From Chloroflexota bacterium (GTDB taxonomy: Bacteria > Chloroflexota > Anaerolineae > Aggregatilineales > J027), in the NCBI GenBank assembly GCA_013112715.1, contig JABFGB010000038.1, positions 1 to 37,556 on the forward strand: 37,556 bases of DNA. The letters are read 5' to 3'. The position numbers were made by a program, and so were the translations under genes. The notes beneath the pieces were generated by a model that was not told where the DNA came from, did no database searches, and worked only from the letters and a program-made list of their open reading frames with translations. Shown one piece after another: positions 32,267-37,556 of the stretch. The first letter of the stretch is position 1. Each line of letters begins with the position of its first letter.

Positions 32267-32683
32267 TCAATCATAGTACCATACCTGTTTCCCCTCAATG
32301 ATAGCTTGTAACTGCTTAGGAAACAACTCATCGTCAATCGGCTTTTTGATAAATCCAGCAAATCCCAGTGTGCGAGCTTTGGGGACAGCCGTTGAGGTGT
32401 CAGCCGCCGAAACAGCCACAATGGGTACCGATACCAATTCCGGTAGGGCATGAATTTCTTCAAATACATCGAACCCACTGTGTTTGTTGGGCAGCATGAG
32501 GTCGAGGAGAATGATATCAATCGGCAGGGCCTTTAGAACTTTGTGACCCTCCCCTTTTGCCCACCAGTCCACCTCAACAATGGCCCCATGCTCGCGTAGA
32601 ATAGTCAGGAGGATATAGATGTTGTCGGCATTGTCCTCTACAATATAGATACGTTTACCTTGTAACAGCTTGGTTTTCCCCAT
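32267..32683 (-). CDS. Receiver-only response regulator, middle of three
   Basis: A 138-residue CheY-like protein: acidic pocket Glu16-Asp17 (RIYIVEDNADN), phospho-acceptor Asp61 (IILLDLMLPNKHSG), Ser in AVSAAD and Lys in FIKKPIDD. The DNADN and LMLPN segments resemble receivers of hybrid kinases and of Caulobacter DivK type. It ends GKQVWYYD, related to the tails of its neighbours. A GGGGA site lies unusually close to the ATG. Twenty-four bases separate it from the next receiver gene; two hairpins lie between it and the receiver gene upstream. Confidence 0.9.
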   Translation of the reverse strand: MGKTKLLQGKRIYIVEDNADNIYILLTILREHGAIVEVDWWAKGEGHKVLKALPIDIILLDLMLPNKHSGFDVFEEIHALPELVSVPIVAVSAADTSTAVPKARTLGFAGFIKKPIDDELFPKQLQAIIEGKQVWYYD

Positions 32684-32712
32684 GTTTCCCCACGATTCTC
32701 ATCTAGTACAAA

Positions 32713-32763
32713 GCCAATACTCCATCAAGTATTGGCATAAAACACACGTGCCCAAGATGGCAC
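32713..32763 (-). promoter_or_regulatory. Two hairpins between receiver genes
   Basis: GCCAATACT/AGTATTGGC (32713-32721 with 32728-32736) is a perfect 9-bp stem with a six-base loop, and GTGCC/GGCAC (32748-32763) is a shorter one. In the leftward transcript the larger hairpin is followed by TTTGT, so partial termination or mRNA processing could set different levels for the downstream receivers. Confidence 0.5.
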
Positions 32764-32768
32764 ACCTG

Positions 32769-33170
32769 CTAGGCAATGATTTTCCACACTTCCTCACGGC
32801 TCATAATGCGCCGGATGGTTTCAGGAAATGTATCACTGTCAACTGGTTTGGCGATGGCCCCATTAAACCCGGCCTCTTTTAGGAGACGGACTTCCTCGTT
32901 CATCACACTCGCGGTGAGGGCGATCACCTGCGAGGCCGCAAACTGGTTGTGCCGCCGAATGATTTCAAGGATTTCGAAGCCGTTAATCGGTTCCATGTGA
33001 ATATCCACAAAAACGATATCAGGTATCGGGGACATTTTGATTAACTTGTCCTCAAAATCCCTACTATCCTCAAGAATCGTGACATGTTTGAAGCCTAGAA
33101 CATCCACCAACAACATCTTCATGACTTCGCGGCTATAGAGATCATCTTCGATATACAAGAATACAGGCAT
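32769..33170 (-). CDS. Receiver-only response regulator, first of three
   Basis: A 133-residue CheY-like protein with Glu8-Asp9-Asp10 (FLYIEDDLYS), phospho-acceptor Asp56 (IVFVDIHMEPING), Thr in ALTASVM and Lys in AIAKPVDS. All phosphorylation residues are present. AGGA seven bases before the ATG supports the start, and 18 bases separate it from the kinase gene, so it is the most likely direct partner. It ends REEVWKIIA, matching the tail pattern of the other two receivers. Confidence 0.9.
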   Translation of the reverse strand: MPVFLYIEDDLYSREVMKMLLVDVLGFKHVTILEDSRDFEDKLIKMSPIPDIVFVDIHMEPINGFEILEIIRRHNQFAASQVIALTASVMNEEVRLLKEAGFNGAIAKPVDSDTFPETIRRIMSREEVWKIIA

Positions 33171-33188
33171 CTTACTTTCCTTTCCGAC

Positions 33189-35015
33189 CTATAAAGTTGG
33201 TTTCAAATGACTGGGATGGATGGGCAAGGATACATAGAACGTTGCCCCTTCGTTGACTTTGCTTTCGAGCCAAAGTCGTCCTCCATGGGCCTCGGCGAGG
33301 CGCCGGGAGATGGGTAAACCAAGTCCGGTCCCTTGCCCTTGTCGCAAACCATTCTCCGTTTGTCGGAATGTTTCAAAAATGGCGTCATGTTCTTCGGGTG
33401 GAATGCCGGGGCCAGTATCGGACACCGCCATCACGACATTGTCCCCGTCTTTATGGGCTTTGACTGTGATGTGTCCAGTTTGGGTAAACTTACTCGCATT
33501 CGAGACGAGATTCAGCAGAATCTGACGGATCCGTTGTTTGTCCCCAGTCAGCATAGGTAGAGACTCATCTATCTCTTGACGCAGTTCGACTGGTTTGCCT
33601 TCCAACAGACTTTCCCCGGCTGCACAGACATCACGGATTTCCTCAGCCAAGTTTACATTGGATTCCACAAATAGCTGTAGAGAACCTGCCTCAATCTTCG
33701 AAATATCCAGCACGTCATTGATGAGGCCCAATAAGTGCTTGGCGCTTTGAACAACTTTGTTCAGTGCCTCTGTCTGCTTTTCATTCACCGGCCCAAGCAC
33801 ACCATTGGATACAAATTTGCTGAAGTTGATGATGGCATTTAGCGGTGTACGCAGTTCATGTGAGGTCGCCGCCAAAAATTGGGATTTCACTTGGTCGGCG
33901 CGTTCGGCTTTGAGTCGAGCCTCTTCAGCTTCACGTGTCCGTTCCTTAACGCGAGCCTCCAATGAACTGATCAAATCTTGAAGTTGGTGCGTCATGCCAT
34001 TAAACGCCCCAACGAATTGACCAATTTCATCTTTGCGATGCATCTCGATACGTTTTGAATAGTCCCCACCCTGAATCGCTTGAGCAACACGCGAGATTTG
34101 GATGATCGGGCGAACGACACGATTGACGGCGAAGATGACAATGATGCTGGCGACGAGGAGCGTGATGGCCGTGATGGCCGTGGCAAGCTGGGCTAGGTCA
34201 AAGGCCAACGCGGTAGCTTCAGCATAGTCCTTTTCGGCCACTACAATAAGCTCTTGGTTTTCCAGTTGAATATTGCTCTTGGCGAGAACAATATCGTCAC
34301 CCTGCAAACCCTCATGCCGCCCTTGCGTATTCGGTAGATCAAAGACAGTTTCCCGAAGGACGAAGCTGGGATTCCGATGAGCGATTACCAAGCCCGTGTT
34401 GTCTACAATATAGACATCTTCGCCTTCGCCAAGATTCAAACTTCGGAGGATATTCTCTTCCACGTTCTGGAAGCGGACTTCCGCAACGAGGACATCGCTA
34501 ACTAGACCTGTGGTGAGGTCTTCAATCGGAACCGCCATCGTAATCAGACGATCACGCGCCTCTTCATTAAAATGCACGTTGCTGAAACTGACTTGAGCAG
34601 TCTCTACAGCTCTTTGGAACAATGAATCGTCGGCGCGGCTTGTGAGATCGCTATCAGTGACGACTGACCCGCGTGTTAACCGGATAGATTCTTGCCCATC
34701 CGCTTTGATGAGAGTTAGCTCATAATAAGCGGGTTGCTTGCTGAGTAGCACGAGTAGGACATCTTTTTGGGCGGCTGGGTCCAAAGAGGTGAGGCCATAG
34801 ACCTCCGTCAGCACGGATAACTCATTTTGGCGCTCGCTAAAAAAGGCTTCGAGACTGATTGCCGTCTGCCGTGCGAGGTATTCTTGGGAATTGACCGATT
34901 CTTTCTGAAGGGTATCATACCCTTGCAGCGTAATGAGCGTACCAGCAATGACCAATGGGATGATGGTCAAACCGACAAATAAGAGGGTTAAGCGGATGCG
35001 CAAGCTGTTGAACAT
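33189..35015 (-). CDS. Membrane sensor histidine kinase (Cache-like sensor, HAMP, HisKA, HATPase)
   Basis: A 608-residue kinase. TM1 at about 9-29, a large extracytoplasmic sensor at about 30-275 with double-Cache-like features (VYGLTSLDPAAQKDVLLVLL, then VYIVDNTGLVIAHRNPSF), TM2 at about 276-298, HAMP at about 299-350, a charged coiled coil to about 378, and a HisKA domain with the phospho-acceptor His386 in SHELRTPLNAI. The ATPase domain has NLVSNASKF, VSDTGPGIPPEEHDAIFETF and GQGTGLGLPISRRLAEAHGG. It has no receiver domain of its own; three free receivers follow. The binding-protein gene 53 bases upstream may supply the ligand-bound partner that the sensor domain reads. Confidence 0.94.
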   Translation of the reverse strand: MFNSLRIRLTLLFVGLTIIPLVIAGTLITLQGYDTLQKESVNSQEYLARQTAISLEAFFSERQNELSVLTEVYGLTSLDPAAQKDVLLVLLSKQPAYYELTLIKADGQESIRLTRGSVVTDSDLTSRADDSLFQRAVETAQVSFSNVHFNEEARDRLITMAVPIEDLTTGLVSDVLVAEVRFQNVEENILRSLNLGEGEDVYIVDNTGLVIAHRNPSFVLRETVFDLPNTQGRHEGLQGDDIVLAKSNIQLENQELIVVAEKDYAEATALAFDLAQLATAITAITLLVASIIVIFAVNRVVRPIIQISRVAQAIQGGDYSKRIEMHRKDEIGQFVGAFNGMTHQLQDLISSLEARVKERTREAEEARLKAERADQVKSQFLAATSHELRTPLNAIINFSKFVSNGVLGPVNEKQTEALNKVVQSAKHLLGLINDVLDISKIEAGSLQLFVESNVNLAEEIRDVCAAGESLLEGKPVELRQEIDESLPMLTGDKQRIRQILLNLVSNASKFTQTGHITVKAHKDGDNVVMAVSDTGPGIPPEEHDAIFETFRQTENGLRQGQGTGLGLPISRRLAEAHGGRLWLESKVNEGATFYVSLPIHPSHLKPTL

Positions 35016-35068
35016 GAGGTTATCGATCCTCTTCTCTGATGATCTTTATGCGATATGCAGGCATCAGC

Positions 35069-36103
35069 CTAGCTACCCGGCGTTGGAGTGGCAAGCGCTT
35101 CGAAATAACCCGGACGGACAATCATGTTGGCTTGGCGCAAGATTGCTTCAGGGATGGTCATATTGATGGCCGCCGCCGCTTCAAGGTTGATGGTCAAGAA
35201 GTTCTCAGCAGTTTGGACCGGCAACTCGGCAGGGCTGGCACCACGCAGAATACGATCAACGGTTTGGGCTGCCTGTCCACTACTGGCGGCGAGACTCGGC
35301 CCATAGCTGATGAGGTATCCCGGAACAGGCTGATCAATGATATACGCCAATCCAAAGCCCCGTTCAACCGAGAGAGCCATTAGTTCAGCCGTTTCTTGTG
35401 GATCCAAAAACACGAATGGCGTCATAAACACCCAGTCAATATCTTCCGGCATATTTTGGATCAGTTCCGTCCAACTGGCGGGATCCACCGAAAAGGTAGC
35501 AGGCGACATAGCAGCAGTAAAAGGAATGACCTCTACGCCCAATTCCTCCGCCACAGCCTGCACCTGCTGCAACGTGGCCTCCGCACCAAGGGCATAGGTA
35601 CTGATAATGTAATATATCTTCTTGGTGCTTGGCTTGATTTCAGTCAAAAGCTGCAAACGACGCTCATGGGGACGATTTGTGACCGTACCGGTGATGTTGC
35701 CACCCGGGGTGACCAAATCGGCCACAGCGCCAGTTGCCACCGGATCGTCGGATCGAGCAAATACAATCGGAATTTCAGTGCCCACCAAGTTACGAAGGTT
35801 GACGGCATCGGTATCCGTCTCGGTGACAAACACATCAACTCCGTCATCAATCATTGCTTGGATTTGTTTTTCATATTCGGTCTGAATATCTTCTGGGGGT
35901 ACATCTTGCAGATTCACATACAGGTAGGTGATGTTTTCGCCTTCTACATACCCATATGCGGTCATTTGGGCGATAAATCCATCCGTACCACCCCACAGCA
36001 AGAGTGCGACCTTATAGGTATCATCTGCTCCTCGTGCGTAGGCGGGGCTCCCGATGCTGGTGATTAAAACCATGAGGGCTAGAGCGATTTTGCCATATTT
36101 CAT
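35069..36103 (-). CDS. Periplasmic binding protein (ABC transporter substrate-binding, PF04392 type)
   Basis: A 344-residue exported protein with a signal peptide (MKYGKIALALMVLITSIGSP, cleavage likely after AYA at residue 23). The mature part has the two-lobed fold of the tryptophan/tyrosine-type ABC binding proteins: YKVALLLWGGTD, GYVEGENITYLYVN, DDGVDVFVTETDTDAVNL, TEIPIVFARSDDPVATG and PGGNITGT, then RRLQLLTEIKPSTKKI and VERGFGLAYI. There is no permease or ATPase gene beside it; instead it heads an operon with a sensor kinase and three receivers. I infer a sensory rather than transport role. AAGGAG lies 11 bases before the ATG. Confidence 0.9.
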   Translation of the reverse strand: MKYGKIALALMVLITSIGSPAYARGADDTYKVALLLWGGTDGFIAQMTAYGYVEGENITYLYVNLQDVPPEDIQTEYEKQIQAMIDDGVDVFVTETDTDAVNLRNLVGTEIPIVFARSDDPVATGAVADLVTPGGNITGTVTNRPHERRLQLLTEIKPSTKKIYYIISTYALGAEATLQQVQAVAEELGVEVIPFTAAMSPATFSVDPASWTELIQNMPEDIDWVFMTPFVFLDPQETAELMALSVERGFGLAYIIDQPVPGYLISYGPSLAASSGQAAQTVDRILRGASPAELPVQTAENFLTINLEAAAAINMTIPEAILRQANMIVRPGYFEALATPTPGS

Positions 36104-36626
36104 TACGTCACTAACTCCTTAGTTGTTAACTTGACCCCAAAGGGTCATGAAATGTGAGACAACAAATCAACACACCAAACAAAATCTATCAAGACGTCTC
36201 AACGTTGATGAACTTAATAACTAATAAGGGTCTCTTTCTTCATTTTTGTGGGTGCTCCCATCCAATCTTGGAGTTTTATTAATGGTCACACCCAATGATT
36301 TAAAGGGGTTGTCAATGGCACTGACCTAGACCCCTAACCGTTGCTTGGCATTGATGATAGCGTGGGATGTCGCTCGGCAACTCCCATACCAAGCAACGTT
36401 CAGTTATCTCAACGATAGTCCGCTGCGATAAAATCCTAATAAAATTCATGTAAAGAAATCAATACAAAATTACTTCTTACTGAATCAAATAGCGATAATT
36501 TTCTTATAGATTATCTATTTGACATAGTTAATAATATTAAGTACCGGCTATTGCTATTTAGAGCCACTCCCAAAACCTCTTGCCAAATTGCAGATAATCG
36601 GTCAGACGCTTCACGTTTTTGGGTGC
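36104..36626. other. AT-rich region upstream of the signalling operon
   Basis: No gene is supported. It includes a small hairpin TGACCC/GGGTCA (36132-36147) just upstream of the binding-protein start and the nested inverted repeat at 36339-36398. A TTGACA on the minus strand (36315-36310) has no good -10 box. The leftward operon promoter must lie here but I could not fix it. Confidence 0.45.
36339..36398. repeat. Nested inverted repeat
   Basis: CGTTGCTTGG (36339-36348) and CCAAGCAACG (36389-36398) form a perfect 10-bp outer stem; TGGGA and TCCCA form an inner stem. It lies about 240 bases upstream of the binding-protein start and could be part of its leader. Confidence 0.6.
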
Positions 36627-36655
36627 TTGACAAACTCAGGTGAATGGCATAATAT
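36627..36655 (+). promoter_or_regulatory. Near-consensus sigma70 promoter pointing right
   Basis: TTGACA (36627-36632), a 17-base spacer and TAATAT (36650-36655). A LacI-type operator immediately follows the -10 box. No convincing gene lies downstream. Confidence 0.7.
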
Positions 36656-36656
36656 T

Positions 36657-36672
36657 TTACAAGCGCTTGCAA
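36657..36672. promoter_or_regulatory. LacI-family operator candidate 1
   Basis: TTACAAGCGCTTGCAA, one base different from the perfect palindrome at 37348, with the central CG typical of LacI/GalR-family sites. It covers the expected transcription start of the promoter at 36627. Confidence 0.6.
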
Positions 36673-36673
36673 G

Positions 36674-37342
36674 TTTTTTTACGCTCTATAATTTATTGAA
36701 TATATTAGCAAGTCTTTGCAAGAGCGAATGCCTCTTGAAGCGTAGAGCTTTTTAGTAAACAACAAGGCGAACAAACCAACCCGAGGTTCGCCGAAAATTG
36801 CGATAAGCTGATCATGGCAACAACCATGCCTAATTTGACCGCCTATGTTATTTGCATGGTCAGCGGATTTTAGGAGGGTGGGTCATGGTAGGCGGAGTAA
36901 CATCTCAGAGGTAATGCCCCGTGTATCCCAGTAATCTAATGGATTATTCGGTCATAATAACGTGTGCCGTTGCCTGTAGAGTACCTTTAAAACCTTTGAG
37001 TCATCCAATACAATTAAGGGTTAACCCGCATTCGCTCGCACAGACTCAAATCCAATGCCCTCTGATTTCCAATCAATACCTCTGGAAAATAATTCCACCT
37101 GCACGTGGCTGCAATTATTCCTACAGTCAAGCAGTTGCCGCCCGTGTCTTACGGTTATTAAGCAAGGCCAACTGGATCCCTCAGCCATATCCATGCCGGA
37201 TTCAAGCACCTAAATGGAATCATAAGGTTGGGGTTATCCCAGTTGGCCCTCTGCATCAATAGTTGCTGCACCGCTGTTATTGGTTATGTCGGTAGACGAC
37301 TTGCATTGTGATTAAATTTGATATGTGTGTGTTTTTTTGAGT
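36674..37342. other. Stretch between two operators with no convincing gene
   Basis: A hairpin GGCGAAC/GTTCGCC lies at 36766-36792. Short frames occur, including a GTG-initiated 113-codon frame at 36921 with AGAGG upstream and a 9-codon frame behind GGAGG near 36886, but their composition is not protein-like. It could be an RNA gene, a decayed gene, or spacer. Confidence 0.4.
36706..36721. promoter_or_regulatory. Degenerate LacI-type operator candidate
   Basis: TAGCAAGTCTTTGCAA keeps both half-sites (GCAAG and TTGCAA) but not the centre. It starts 49 bases after operator 1, so it could be an auxiliary site. Confidence 0.3.
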
Positions 37343-37348
37343 TACAAT
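37318..37348 (+). promoter_or_regulatory. Possible second operator-linked promoter
   Basis: TTGATA (37318-37323) and TACAAT (37343-37348) with a long 19-base spacer, directly abutting the perfect operator. The architecture mirrors that at 36627-36672. Confidence 0.35.
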
Positions 37349-37363
37349 TGCAAGCGCTTGCAA
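37348..37363. promoter_or_regulatory. LacI-family operator candidate 2 (perfect palindrome)
   Basis: TTGCAAGCGCTTGCAA is a perfect 16-base palindrome with central CG, the form expected for a LacI/GalR-family dimer. No LacI-type gene is in the window. Confidence 0.7.
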
Positions 37364-37428
37364 ACAACATTCGCTTTTAGATAATACTTTACGAAACTGC
37401 TGACAGGCAGCCTATCCGCAGTTTTATG

Positions 37429-37556
37429 CTAAGCCACTAGTCGAAAGTGATCAGCGAACAAGAGACGATCAGGGTGATGCCAAACATTCTGTTGGGTGTG
37501 CATAAAAGCATCAACTGAAGCCTGCAACTCATCCAAGGAGCGATGCAAACGATTAG
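37429..37556 (-). CDS. 3' end of an unidentified gene entering from the right edge
   Basis: Reading leftward from the window edge there are 41 codons ending in TAG (37431-37429): NRLHRSLDELQASVDAFMHT, then QQNVWHHPDRLLFADHF and RLVA. It is clean coding sequence by residue composition. I cannot name the family; a transposase or integrase C-terminus is possible because it stands against the AT-rich stretch, but that is a guess. Confidence 0.55.
   Translation of the reverse strand, partial: NRLHRSLDELQASVDAFMHTQQNVWHHPDRLLFADHFRLVA

Noticed and set aside
36198..36210. Palindromes AGACGTCT and TCAACGTTGA near the binding-protein operon
   Set aside because: Short, adjacent by chance, and not repeated at other promoters in this window, apart from TCAACGTTGA within operator copy 2 at 1027-1036.
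36886..36915. GGAGG followed by ATG and a nine-codon frame
   Set aside because: Too short and isolated; the site may be chance in a G-rich patch.
36921..37262. 113-codon GTG-initiated frame in the AT-rich region
   Set aside because: AGAGG lies nine bases upstream, but residue composition (many Cys, Pro, Gln, His) and lack of domain pattern look like random translation.

Overview
The window looks like a chromosomal segment of an uncultured, moderately high-GC bacterium, most likely a Chloroflexota of the Anaerolineae type. This is inferred from gene content: long secreted proteins with SH3b domains and calcium-binding Asp-rich repeats, a sigma factor followed by a membrane anti-sigma-like protein, tandem DUF4058 genes, a K+-independent H+-pyrophosphatase and a PF04392-type substrate-binding protein next to a histidine kinase. 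No rRNA, tRNA, CRISPR array or complete insertion sequence is visible. Most genes have Shine-Dalgarno sites and are single genes or short operons separated by hairpins.

Layout. 1-2.5 kb: a citrate synthase homologue fused to an N-terminal DNA-binding domain (cut by the left edge) is divergent from a free-standing citrate synthase; two matching palindromes each overlap the -35 box of one of the two promoters. 2.5-6.6 kb: a membrane protein, a coupled MoaD/ThiS-like plus Asp-box beta-propeller pair, and ribokinase. 6.6-9.6 kb: a 995-residue secreted protein (SH3b, thrombospondin type 3 repeats, two DUF11 domains). 9.9-13.9 kb: M29 aminopeptidase, a small membrane protein, two tandem DUF4058 genes and a glycerophosphodiester phosphodiesterase overlapping the second. 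13.9-19 kb: two extracytoplasmic beta-propeller proteins, a DinB-like protein and a pair of unknown genes. 19-21.3 kb: an ECF-type sigma factor overlapping a membrane protein with calcium-binding repeats and an SH3b domain. 21.4-27.3 kb: GNAT acetyltransferase, ABC-F ATPase, aldo/keto reductase, ankyrin-repeat protein and a DHFR-like reductase. 27.7-31.7 kb: a membrane-anchored YceI protein and hppA, whose leader is structured. 31.9-36.1 kb: a leftward five-gene signalling operon (periplasmic binding protein, sensor kinase, three receiver-only response regulators). 36.1-37.56 kb: an AT-rich 1.3-kb stretch with no convincing gene, but with LacI-type operators next to two promoter candidates, then the 3' end of an unidentified gene.

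The strongest leads are (i) the DNA-binding citrate synthase with its candidate operators, (ii) the MoaD-like/propeller pair, (iii) the binding-protein/kinase/three-receiver operon, (iv) the sigma factor paired with an SH3b-bearing membrane partner, and (v) the hppA leader. A family of short C-rich/G-rich palindromes recurs in at least five intergenic gaps. All functions are read from translated sequence by eye; no database search was run.
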